From contig NC_065532.1 in assembly GCF_020184175.1 (NCBI RefSeq), forward strand, positions 12,834,001 to 12,898,000: DNA of 64,000 bases. Direction: 5' to 3'. This stretch comes from Aphis gossypii (Eukaryota; Arthropoda; Insecta; Hemiptera; Aphididae). The notes below the pieces were generated by a model. It searched no databases and had not been told where the DNA came from. It saw nothing but the letters and a program-made list of their open reading frames with translations. Of this stretch, positions 24,526-36,435 are shown in pieces. The translations under genes were made by a program, and so were the position numbers. Every line of letters begins with the position of its first letter. Position 1 is the first letter of the stretch.

Positions 24526-25360
24526 ATTTATGTAATTATTTTTTAATATAACATACAATTGAAGGTACAGAAAAAAAATTATATATAATATAAGTAATAA
24601 GTAAAAGATACATAGCTAATTTATTAATGTAGTATTTCATAAAAAATATTCACAATGTATTCTAATTATATATCCACCTTAAGGCTTAAATTTATAAATA
24701 ATATAACTAATTATGTTATAGGTGCAATGATAATATTTTTAAAAATGAGTTAAGTAATAATTTTGAAAAAATTAGTGAAAAAAATAGCTACCTATTATTG
24801 AATAGTTTTTAAACACTTTTAAATTTATTTTATGTATAGCAAGCAGGTAGTATTTATTACTACTATTCATATATATTGCATTATTTCTGTATGGCTTTAA
24901 AGTGTTTAAACAGAATCTTGACTCAAGCTCGGGTACACTTTTTTGCTATTTTTAATTGAATAGCGAACATGTTTTGTGTCTAGCGAGTCTTGATCAAAAT
25001 TTTGATTTTTTTTGTGTGTCTTTAACATTAAATAATGGGTAATACTAGAAAAAATTCCTGCCAACAGTTTTGCACTCCACCCAAAGGTTTTGTATAAAAT
25101 AGTAATATTAATCCCCGTATCCACTAGTGTTAATATTAATTTTACAATAAAAAATATCCCCATCAGTCCCGAAACAAAAGTACCAATAGTTGTAAACCAT
25201 TCCCAAAGTTGATGTAATTTATTTTCGACCATGTTGTTTATTGTCTGTTCGTCAATAAGATATTTATATTGCACACCTTGGTTAGTCGTACCATATCCCA
25301 TAGATTGTCTTATTAAATTATTTGTAGCAGCACTCACTTCTTGTGGAAACAATATATGTT
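24526..25360 (-). repeat. Inverted duplication 2, right arm (parental copy)
   Basis: Mirror of 23116-23951. It is continuous with the rest of the minus-strand glycoprotein pseudogene, so this arm is probably the original and the left arm the copy. Confidence 0.85.
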
Positions 25361-28300
25361 GCTGAAAAGCTTTCATTGTGTCTTGTGTGTATATACCAGC
25401 ATTCATAAGCGATTCTGGACTTTTGTACGACCACGTCCAGGTTGTAGCCGGTTTGAGCTTTTGTGGTTTTTTATTTCTTGTATATTTGGTACAATACCAA
25501 ACCAGTCTCCGTCCAAATTGAAGCCAGGTGGAAGTAGTATATTACAATCAATTTGAGTTCCAAATTGTTGCAATATGTGCGTTTTGGGGGCCATGAAAAA
25601 CGTTTTGTTGTTATATAAAACTGATAGTTCATTAAAACATACCTTTTTTCTCTCGATATTTCAACATTTACCTTTTTACATTTTATTAAATATATTATTT
25701 CACCTGTTTTCACTGCAGTAAAACCTGGTCCTTCGCCCATAAGATACGAAAAGTCGGAAATGCTCGAAGAGGCTAGTGTAAGCTTTTGTTGTAATATTTT
25801 TCGTTCGAGATCACACTGTTTTAGATTCTGAACGAAGTGATGAATGTATTGATTTTACAATGGTGTGTTTTTTTTTTTTTTTTTCTTTTTTTTGTGTCTG
25901 TGTACAGCATAACTAGTCGAAATAATGCTCCAATTTCAAACTATGGGGATGGTTTCCGATGTAAAAGTGAATATCCTTGGTGCATTATAGAGATAAAAAG
26001 TTAACATTTTCCAACAGTTTTCAAAAAAATCGAGAAAAACAAAAAAAAAAAAATGACGGAAAAACGGGAATTTTTACGCAAATCCAGTTTTCGACCAAAT
26101 CGATTTTTTTTTATGGTTGTAATTCAAAAACTAATCACTGAAAATACTTGAAATTTTCACCAAATGTTAATGTCAGTGGTATCTGTATATAGTTAAATTT
26201 TCAAACAATTTTGACTTTTTTTGAGTTATTTATAGACCACTGAAATTTTCAATTTTTCTGAAAAATTTTAATTAAAGTGTCGATAAAAAATTTTTGGATG
26301 ACCAAAAAGTTTTGAAAATTTAATACAAGGTTCCTTATGAGTTGTTTTTATTGTAGTTAAAAAAAATTAAAAATCGTTAGTCACAATTTTTTTTTTTATA
26401 AGCGTTTTTAGTTTAAATTTTTACGAAATCTGTCGAAAACGCGAAAATTTGCAAGTAATTTTGAAGTTGAAAAATCATAAAATTTTTTTCCTTTATAACT
26501 AAGTTTTGAAAATTTGGTACAAGGTTCTCCATACATTTTTCTTCAAATATCTGTAAAAAAAACTCTACCGGATTCAGAAAAAAAATTTTTATGAGTGTTT
26601 GAAATTTAAATTTTTACAAAACCGCGTTAAATAACGGTTTAGCCTCAAAACGATTTTTGATATTTGTTATAATTCAAAAAGTATAAGTCGTAGATACTTG
26701 AAAATTTTACCAGTTATTTAGATTGGCATTTTATTTACTTGATTTAATTTTCAAAATATTTTGACTTTTTTTGAGCTATTTATAGACAACTGAAATTTTC
26801 AATTTTTCTGAAAAATTTTTTTTGAAGGGTCGATAAAATTTTTTTGGCCCTATCAAAATACTTGAAAATTTTATACAAAATTCCTCACATGTTATTCTTA
26901 TAGTGATTAAAAAATTATAAGAATACATAGGCACAATTTTTTTTTTATTAGCATTTGAAGTTCAAATATTGACAAAAATTCGTCAAAACTATGAATACTT
27001 GCAAATTATTTTGTAGGTATATTTCATAAAAATTTTTGTATAAGTAGCTAAGAGTTGAAAATTTAATACAAGGTTTTTCATAAGTTTAGCTTACAATTAT
27101 TATAAAAGAACTTAAATTTTGTTGTATTCAGGCCATTAAAACATAAACCACCTTTTTCACCAACCACTAGAAATTATATCCTAGGCTGACAAATCATCTT
27201 CGTTCAGAATCGTTTTTCGTATACAATGACAACTATCATTGGATTCAAATTTAACACTCCTATAATATATAATAATGATCCATACGCCACCTAATGTACA
27301 GCAGAGCGGTACTCACTTGCCCACTTTTTTTAATTATGTCATTATACAATGATGTTATCGTAGATTTAAAGAAGTTTTCAACATAAACAAATTTTGTATT
27401 AACGTAGGCTAACAAATCAGTGTTTTGCGGAGAAATTGTTGTTGTCGTAAATTGATTGAAAAATTCGGTATCTACAAGTATGACTAACTGTATGTGTTCA
27501 GTTTGAATCACTGGCATCCCGCATGCAAAACTTTTTTTAATTTGTTTTAGGCAAAATACTATTTTATCCGTTTCCACAATATAGGTATATATATTATTTG
27601 AAAAATCATTAATGGCATTTGAAATTATTAACGATGCAGGACCATCATATAAAACATTGAAATCTTGTACTTCACAAGTGAAATGGTTGTTTGTCCATAT
27701 AGTCTCTCCTTTAAAAGAATCAAAACCATAATTTTTAGATAATTTCATTTTGGTTCCTGTTGGAAGTATGAGGATATTATCTTTACTATTTGCTATAGCC
27801 GTACCTTCTGAAAGCAATATTTTAAATTTAGCTTGTACGACCACATCTTCCCACTCTCCTCTGCTTGATTTAAAAGTTGTGCCTTTACAATTACCATACT
27901 TGTCTAATGTTCCGGCAATGATATTTGTTACAAATATCGTTTCGTTTATTTTTAAATCTGTCACTACTCCTCCCGTTTGAAAAGTGAAAGATTGTTTCTG
28001 GTGAGTCTCTGAACATCTAGCACTACCTAACTCTATTATGTCGGAAAAATACCCTCCCTCTACAACTTGTGCGTCTTCAAACGCCGAACACCTTGTTATT
28101 AAATAATCAACAGTGATCAGGCATGATTTGAAATTAACTGGATATGTTTCAACCCTTTGCAATAGTTGTATTCTTGTTACCCGTTCTGTTTTCGAAGGTA
28201 TTGGAAGATCACAGTTGTCTACTTCTAGACTGTCAAAGGAAGTTATATTTAGGTTAGGACCTCCGCAATCGTAAGCAATGAATCCAAAAGTGAAATGTAT

Positions 28301-28369
28301 GGTTGTAATAATAACAAATAGAACTTTTTGATATTCATGTTGAGTTTTGACTGGTTGTAATACCTATTA
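24906..28369 (-). pseudogene. Endogenous chuvirus-type (class III) envelope glycoprotein, broken
   Basis: The minus strand encodes a viral-type fusion glycoprotein in two halves. The 5' half (about 28369-27335) starts after a possible acceptor at 28370. It has a hydrophobic signal-like run, then the CGGP motif typical of mononegavirus glycoproteins of the chuvirus kind, and many Cys. The 3' half (25823-24906) has the membrane-proximal region, a transmembrane segment near 25135-25195, and a basic tail. A 1.5 kb repeat (25823-27330) separates the halves. Within the 3' half, frame breaks lie near 25610 and near 25440. No in-frame ATG precedes the signal-like run. No gag, pol or LTR is seen nearby. 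Such glycoproteins are known from chuviruses and, captured, from BEL/Pao retroelements; which source applies here is not decided. Confidence 0.75.
25823..27330 (+). repeat. Fullest copy of the recurrent AT-rich repeat (about 1.5 kb)
   Basis: Starts ttagattctgaacgaag and ends cctaatgtacagcagagcgg, then cccacttttttt. A 13-base string gattctgaacgaa near the start is inverted near 27195-27212 (ttcgttcagaatc), giving subterminal inverted repeats. The interior is built of diverged tandem units. The motif around gagttatttatagaccactgaaattttc at 26220-26260 returns at about 26770-26810, some 550 bases later. No coding frame. It interrupts the glycoprotein pseudogene. A clear target-site duplication was not found; only T-rich sequence is shared at the junctions. 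Other copies lie at 1-60, 8730-9742, 11480-12290, 48120-48600, and fragments at about 28680-28830 and 29595-29650. Confidence 0.8.
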
Positions 28370-30887
28370 TGAAATAAAATATAAATATTATATATAGGTA
28401 CAATTTAAATTAAACACTTAATTTAAATATTGTGCTTTAAAAAATAAGAGAACGGATTTAAATGCTCTAAAAAACAAGAAAAATTTGTATAAAAATACGA
28501 TTTAACGCACTCATAACAGCAATTAAAACTATTTTTATCATTGAAAAAATTTGTTTTATTGCATAAATTCTTATTCTATTAGGTTTTAATTTGATCTAAC
28601 CTAACCTTAATCTGATCGGTAAAAAATAATATAGTAAATAATAAATAATAAAAATACAAGTAGGTAGGTACGACATATACAATTTTTATGTTTATTCAAA
28701 AATAATTCATTGTAAAAACTTGAAACTTGTATCAGATGTTTACATTAGTATTTTCATTTGAGAATTAATACCTAAAATTTGAAAATTTAAAATAAGGTTT
28801 CTCATAAAATGGGGCATACCCGTTTTTGACCAAAATCAAAAATGTATATAATATATGTAAAAAAATAAAATAATTGCTGCTAAATAATTTTTTATAAGTT
28901 GCATAAAATGTTGTAAAATAAATATAGAACATTTTTAATATATAAGAATAGTAAAATATTAACATTATTTTTATGTTAATATGCCACAATATATATATAC
29001 AATATTATATAAAAAATTTAAAAAATAGTATAAAATTTAATTTTAGGGTTTTCAATTTATCTTACAATTGCACCTGGATAGAATTATTATTCGTAAAAAT
29101 ACAATTCTTTACGAAATTATTTACAAAACGATATTAATTATACACACACAATAAAAATTATCACTATTTGTTTCATATTATATTTAAGTTTTAAAGGTTC
29201 TGCAACTTAAATTCAAATATCTTGGTACTATTCATTACAAATATTTACAATAATAGTATCTTGTATCTTTTGACAAAATTACATATTATTATTATTTTAT
29301 TATTTTAAATAATATTATACATATTGTGACATATTAATATAAAAATAATGTTGATATAGATAGTCTTAAATTTTAAATAATTTTCTATATTTTATTTTAC
29401 AATATTTTATGCAACTTATACTTTTAATAATTTTTCAAAAGCATTAAAAGTATCTATATAGGTAATTGCCATAATTTTACAAAAATGTTTGTTTTCGTCG
29501 AAAAGGGAATCATTATTTTTTAAATTTGGTCGAAATTTCGTAATATCATTCCGTTTGTAAGACTCGTCCAAATATAATAATCGAAAGTTAATACCTAATT
29601 ATCTCCGTTCAGAATCATTTTTCATCGTATACAAGATTTATCAATGAACTAAAATTTAAAATTAAAAAAAGTATATTTTTAAGTAGTTATAAATGGGTAC
29701 TTACAAAATGATGTAGCGTTTGTTCTGAGTGTTGATGATATGTATAATGTATATGTATATATATAATTATATAATTTAAAAGAACACTGACTTTAAAAAA
29801 AAACTGTATTTAGAAAACAAAAATTTGTCTGGAGTCTCGCATTGATGGTGACTGGAAACACTTACACACTGTAACTGAAACTGATCTCGAGACTGTGACT
29901 GAACACTGTATCGCTTTTTTAAATAGGTATCTATAATATAGGCTAATTTTTTTCTAATTTTTAGATTAGACTTGTTTAATGTTAATTATAATAAATGTTC
30001 CAATTTATGATATTACAAATTAACGATGTCGTATAATCATGTTTTATGATAATTCAGATAATTGTTTGAATGACTGAAATTATAAATTAATTATAATATA
30101 CTACTTATTGTAATAAACAATAACCTTAAATTTCACAGATTGAACTTCAACTATTATAGTATTAATAGTATTATACTTATTATATCTGATGATGCATAAT
30201 GTATATGTTATTAATTAATTAATACCTACGTATAATAGGCATATAATGTGAATAATTAAGCAATGCATAGTTCGTAATAAATAATTTATTAAAATATTTG
30301 GATACGGTATATATATATATATATAGAAATATGTATACTATAAACATGGGTTCTAATATTAAATTATTTATAATTTAGTTTCAAATTTATTTTAGTTTTG
30401 TTTTTTGTTTTTATGTTTTCCAAAATGTGTTCTGGATCTTTTATGTCATCTATTTGTAATCGTTTTCCATACTGAGGATTCACTATTTCTGGTAGTAAAC
30501 ATTCCATGTAAAAGCTTAAAAGAAAGTAACAAACTTACTAAGTTGTATAAGAGTAAACTTATCTTCGATATTAAAATTAAAAATTTTTAAAAACTTACAG
30601 TTTTAATTTATCAACCATTTTTGTATTCCAAAAGCAAACATCATAATTTATTATTTGTACTTCTGTCCAATTTTTTGAATAAACGAAGAAATAACAAAAT
30701 CTTCGTTTGGAAATATGTATTTGTCCCTGAACTTGATAATAATAATTATGATCAACTTTTAGCTGCATTTTTCCATTGTCATCGAGTCGACAGAATAATA
30801 ACTAAAAATGTTTGTTGTAAAATAGAATGAAAACATTTTTACATTTTTACCTACACTAAACTTAATATTTTAACAGTTATAGGTACT
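28370..30887. other. AT-rich DNA with repeat fragments and a possible env leader exon
   Basis: Two diverged pieces of the recurrent repeat occur at about 28680-28830 and 29595-29650. On the minus strand, a stretch from about 29930 to 29706 has moderate GC and ends in a good donor (gtaagt, minus strand, 29705). Spliced to the acceptor at 28370, it would form a leader for the glycoprotein. No pol or gag similarity is visible. The frames at 28765-28989 (-) and 30405-30830 (+) look spurious. Confidence 0.35.
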
Positions 30888-30895
30888 GATTAGAT

Positions 30896-31087
30896 CAGTG
30901 GTTTTCAAACTTTTATTATACATGCCACATGGTACACCGTAAACTTAAAATAATGTTCACGGCACACTGACCTTTTTTAGATGAACAAAATTGTTTTGAA
31001 TTAATTATTAATTTATTTTCTTATATCACAATTCAATGCAATCTGTAATTTATGGAATAACCGCGGCACCCAGTTTGAAAACCACTG
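30896..31087. mobile_element. hAT-type MITE with perfect 8 bp duplication
   Basis: 192 bp. Ends cagtggttttcaaacttt and gtttgaaaaccactg are inverted repeats. Flanks are gattagat at 30888-30895 and at 31088-31095. This is a classical hAT (Charlie-like) terminus. It lies 158 bases before the start of the hAT transposase gene but shares no demonstrated ends with it. Confidence 0.9.
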
Positions 31088-31245
31088 GATTAGATAGTAT
31101 ATATTATACTCTTACTTTTTTACTGTTTATCGCTTCCGAAAATGTCAACGTATCTCTGACTGCGAACGGGCATTTAATTTCAACTAAAAAATCGTCATTG
31201 ATAATACCGTCTGTATTCACTTCTAAGTTTTAATTACAATTTATA

Positions 31246-34200
31246 ATGGAAAATAAAAGGAAAAGAATTAAACTTGAGTGCCTTAAGTGTGGAGGTGTAT
31301 TCAATAAAGACTATCGTGCTAAACATGAACGTCAGCAACATGATGGAAAACGAGTTACAGTTAAGCATTTCGGAGCACCGCAAAATCCATTCGAAGCTTC
31401 AAAATATTTACACAAAAAATATTCACCAACTGTAAGTTGGTTTAAAATAAATTGTATTCAATTATGTACATACATAAGAAATGGTATTTTTTTATTTAAC
31501 TTATTTTTTTTTTTAATGATAGAAAACCAGCACAAGTTCTACTACAAAAAATATTCAAATCATTGATGAAAGTAATGTTGATACACGCACATCTGTTGAA
31601 AAAGATCCAAGTCAATTTAAAGTATGTAAATTAAATTTTTTTTATACAATTAAGATATAATAATGTAGATTGTTTTTTTAAGTCAATGCATACAATTCTA
31701 ATTTATATCTATTATTTCTTAATATATTAGGTAAGTAAATATTTAATTTATTAATAGGTAAACAAAAATACTACAACTTGCACGACTTATTTATCAGAAG
31801 AAGAAAACTGTTTAAGTGAAACTATAGAATATCTGTTGGATGCATTAGAAGTAAGTTATTTTTATTTTTATTTAATAAAACATATTATGGCTATTGGCTA
31901 GTGTTTGCAAAAAAAAAAAAATTATACCTACTTAAGTCAAATTTTATAACTTTAAAATTCAGTATATTAATTATTAATAATGTTAGTAGGTAGTATTATC
32001 AGCCTAACTAAACAGCAAAATTTCAATAATAGGTATATTACAACAATTAAAAATGTATATCAATATTGAAACAAGGTTAAATTTTATTTTTGCATATTGT
32101 CTTTAAATTGGCTAAACAAAACATATAATTTTTTTAAATTTTTTTCAACAATATTTATGGTATTTATAATTATTCAATAACATAATGATACAAACATGAC
32201 ATAGATCATAGCATAGTTAATATATAATTTAATACTATTAATAATTATTTTAATACATTTTATAAATTGGGAAAATCAAATACCTATTTTAAAGCACTAA
32301 GTAACTAGGTGTTTAAGTAGACAGTTTAATTATAATTTTTAATCTTGTTGAATTGCAGGATGATTGTGTCATTTTAAGCAGTAAAGAAAATGAAAATGAT
32401 CTTGATACTAAAGATATGAATGATCACAGTGAAAATACTGAATCTTGGATCGATTGTGTTGGTAAACTTTCATCTTTAGTACAAATTATAAAAGAATGTA
32501 AAATTCTTCTTAAAAAAGTACATGCTGATGATATTCCAAATCCCATTTATTTTTTAACAATGAGTATTGAATTAATTTCTTCTGTTAAAGAAAAGTCAGC
32601 TATGTATATACAATCTGCCTCTAATGTTTTATCTAAGGAATTTACTTCAGAGAAATCATTTTTTACAAATGAAGAAGTAGTTGATAAATTATTAGACCAT
32701 GACCCTGGTAAACGAGGTAAAGTCGAATCTGCTTCGCAACGTAATTATTTATTAAGTCTTGGACCTTATCAACCTCTTGATTATACATTTCCAACTAATT
32801 ATGACATAACTAAAGGAAAACAAAGACAATTTAATTCAAGCTGGTTTAAGGAATATTCACATTTGGAGTACAGTATTTGTTACGATGCGGCATTCTGTTT
32901 TATTTGATCATTATTTCCAAATGGACCAAACAGAGCACGTGCTGAAAATAGTTGGACAGTGGATGGAGTTAGAAATTGGTCAAAAATGAAGTCAAGAGGT
33001 AAAGGGAAACCAGGAAAATTAGAATTACATTTTTCATCTAATACGCATAAATCAGCTTTAGTTGACTTTAGTAACTTCACTTTAAATTGCAACCATATTG
33101 ATAAACTGCTAAATAAAGAAAACAGACAAGCTGCAATACAAATAAGTGCACAAAAACAATTTCATAAAGATGTCATTAAAATATTATTTGATGTAACACG
33201 CACATTAGCACGACAAGGGTTATCATTTCGAGGGGACGGGGATGAAAATAACGGTAACTTTAAACAAATAATATTACTTCTCTCACGTTACTGTCCAACT
33301 ATGAAAACTTGGTTAGAAGAAACAGCATTTCGTCCATATCATGTAACATATATGAGTCACGATTCACAAAATGAATTTATTCATCTACTAGCAAAAGAAA
33401 CAAAAAAAAAATTGTATCAGAAGTAAAAAAAGCTCAAATGTATTCTGTTATGGCAGATACCACTCCTGATCTTTCAAATCGTGACCAAATGTCTGTGTGT
33501 GTTCGATATGTAGACACAAAATCAAAAGTTTGTGAACGATTAATTGAAATAACAGAAACTCAAGATAAAACTGGAAAAGGTAATAATATTTTTTTATATC
33601 TTTTTTCATAATAAACTATCATTATGTTATTTAAAAAAAAAATATATATAATTTAGAATTAATGAATTTTTTTTTGATATTTCTTTTTAGGTATGGCAAA
33701 TAAAATTTGTGAAATATTAACAAAAAATGGATTACATCTTGAAAGTATAGCTTTTCAATCATATGATTTTGCTTCTAATATGTCTGGCCATGTACAAGGA
33801 ACTCAAGCAATGCTTTCTAAAATAGTTGGTCATAATATACCATATATTCCATGTCAAGCACACCGTTTAAACACATTTGTGGAACACAGTTGTAATGCCA
33901 GTATTATTGTTGCTGAATTATTTAACACATTAGAATCCTTATATGTATTTTTTCTTCAAGCACTAAGCGAGGTGGATATCTTCAGAAAAAGTTGCTTGAG
34001 ATTGAAGGGTCATTAAAAATTTGCAATTTATCAAAGACCAGATGGACTGCACGTGCTGAGTCCCTAAAAGCAGTTTACATTTCATATGAAATAATTGTAA
34101 GTGTTTTAAATGACCTGACAATAGATAAAAACGTAGACCAAAAAACTAAAATTCAAGCTCTAGGGCTAGAAAAAAAGTGTCTGTCATTTGACTTCATTGT

Positions 34201-35044
34201 TAGTATGTATACAATGAAAACCATAATGTATCAAATGAAAATACTAATAGAACAATTGGAGGCTTCAGATCTTAATATCGTTGATGGTATTGTGTTAATA
34301 GATTGTGCAGTAAAATCATTAAAAGAAATCCGAAATAATACAGAACACTTAAATAATCTCATATCAACTGCTAAAGTATTTTCGTTGAAAATGGAAGTGA
34401 ACCCAGTTGTTGATTTTCAGAGACATCATAGGAAACGGTTGAATCCCAAGAAGATTGATACCAATTCCAATACTCAAGCTGATTTCACATTAGAATCATT
34501 TTATCGAAAAGAATTTAATCATGTTTTGGATACTTTAATAAATTTGATGGCAGAAAATTTGAAATCTTGTCTTTCTTCAGTGCAATCTATCTACCATATT
34601 TTATCAGTTCCAATAAAATCGACCATTACATTAGAAGATATAAAGAAAGCATTTTCTTTATTTCCTCCAGGTTCAGATATGTCTAAGGTAACTGATTTTG
34701 AAGGAATTCTGTGTGAAATAAATATATTAAGACTTAACACAGATGACGATTCGAATAACACATTGAAGTTAATCATGGAATCAAGTAATAAGTTGAAAAC
34801 TGTTATACCATTAGCTAATGCTTTATGTCGCTTAGCATATACATCACCCGTCTCTACAGCGACCAATGAAAGAGTATTCAGTATTCTTAAGTTTGTAAAA
34901 AATCATTTGCGAACAACAATGACTGATGAACGATTAGACAATCTTATGGTGCTGAACTCATCCAAGGATATTCTGGATGAGATTGACATGTCAACAATGA
35001 TAGAGAGTTGGGCAACCCTTAAAGCACGGCGTATTAATGTATAG
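31246..35044 (+). pseudogene. hAT-family transposase (ZMYM1-like), recently inactivated
   Basis: Exons: 31246-31431, 31523-31621, 31758-31850, 32359-33579 and 33691-35044, all with good splice sites. N-terminal C2H2-like finger (CLKCGGVFNKDY, then KHERQQH). A TTF-type finger region follows in exon 4 (QPLDYTFPTN, WFKEYSHLEYSICYDAAFCF). The DDE core then has MADTTPDLSNRDQ and YDFASNMSGHVQGTQAML. The C-terminal dimerisation region is TSPVSTATNERVFSILKFVK. The encoded length is about 980 residues, normal for this class. Only three lesions: TGA at 32905-32907 at a position that normally holds Cys, a length change in the A-run at about 33400-33410, and a missing base near 33950. The last exon is otherwise open for 350 codons, so inactivation was recent. 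Function would be DNA cut-and-paste; this copy cannot act. Confidence 0.88.
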
Positions 35045-35588
35045 TAATTATTGTAAAAACATGGTTATTATTTTTATAATGTATAAACTTAATAAATGGT
35101 TGAATTATTAGTTTTTTTTTTTTTACTTTTTACTTTTTACCTTAACTAACATTTTAACAAAAATCAGATTCCTATAAGTACCTAATTGATAAATATAATA
35201 ATCAATAATAATATACATATTATATCTAAGTATACGTATATTGCATTGTTTTTAGACTAAACATGCATAATATGTAATTGATTTACAGGAAAAAATTATT
35301 TTAGAATTGCATTCGTTGTTATTGCTCCAGTTTTAAATTTTTTTTCTAGTCGGCAATTTTGATACGACCCCCCCCCCCCCCCCCCATCAGATTTTGCTTG
35401 TGCCGGCCCTGGCTTTAAAATATTTAAAATATTTTAAATAGGTAATAATATATTGTTCGAAATATTGTATTTTTATAAGGATTACTGGCTTATAACAAAT
35501 AATATCCCATACATGGTTACGATACACAAACATATTAATATTGTTTTATTATTTTACTCGTATTAAAAAATATTTATACATTGCAGGT
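35045..35588. other. Flank of the hAT gene with a solo hAT-like right end
   Basis: A run of about 17 C residues (35380-35396) is followed by gcttgtgccggccctg ending near 35411. The complement, CAGGGCCGGCAC, is a known type of hAT terminus. No matching left end was found, so this may be the right end of the transposase-bearing element or an unrelated relic. Confidence 0.4.
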
Positions 35589-35747
35589 ATGAATACAAAT
35601 TACTGTGGCTCCTGCATAATTGATGTAAGTATATTATCTTCCTTCCTATATTATATTATATTATATTATTTCGTAGTAAACGCGATCGCGGTAATGAGTA
35701 CGACCGCCGACAACGTTTCCTTCGGTTTTTTTTTATTTTTATTCATT

Positions 35748-35904
35748 CAGTGACGTATTTAAGGGGGGGACTGAGGGAGCTTGGGCCCCGGGCGGTAAAT
35801 TTAGGAAAGAATTTTGATATAATACGGTACCTAGGTCATTTGGGTGATAAAAAAGTTATGGCACTCAGATAACCTGGGGCGCAAAATTCCTAAATACGTT
35901 TCTG
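35748..35904. mobile_element. hAT-type MITE
   Basis: 157 bp. Left end cagtgacgtatttaagg and right end cctaaatacgtttctg are imperfect inverted repeats. The 8-base flanks are tattcatt (35740-35747) and tattcatc (35905-35912), with one mismatch. The interior holds a G-run and an igggcc-like GC patch typical of this family, and no gene. Confidence 0.75.
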
Positions 35905-36435
35905 TATTCATCTGTTTCGCGTTTTTTACGTCCCAACTGTTGCGTAGTACGTGTATTTCGAAAGCTGTTCGTATACGTCTTGTTCACAAATCTTTTTCGT
36001 GTGATTGTGAACGGTGATTAATACTGCGGACGCCGAAAGATTCTTTTGCTTTTGCTTAGATTTTCGCGTATAATTACGTTGATGTTTCATTCACCGTCTA
36101 GTATTTATTAACCAATGTATACCTACAATACTGTATTTGATTCAATAAATTGTATTATATCGTTGTATATGTATTTATATTGTTATGTTGTTGTCGGTAG
36201 CTTAATCTTTAGTTCTATATAGAAATCTGTGATGTGATTACTAGACTTATTACGATATTCTTTTTAAAGTCGTGTCTCTGACCTTGGGTACTCACTTATA
36301 GCGAGTTACGTGGCTGCTAGTTATAATGTTTTTCCAATAATTTGTAACTGGAAATAATAATGTTTCGTATTTTTTTTTTAGATTGAAGACTGTGATCCTT
36401 TGATAATTAAAACAAAAAATAATAACAAAAACAAA

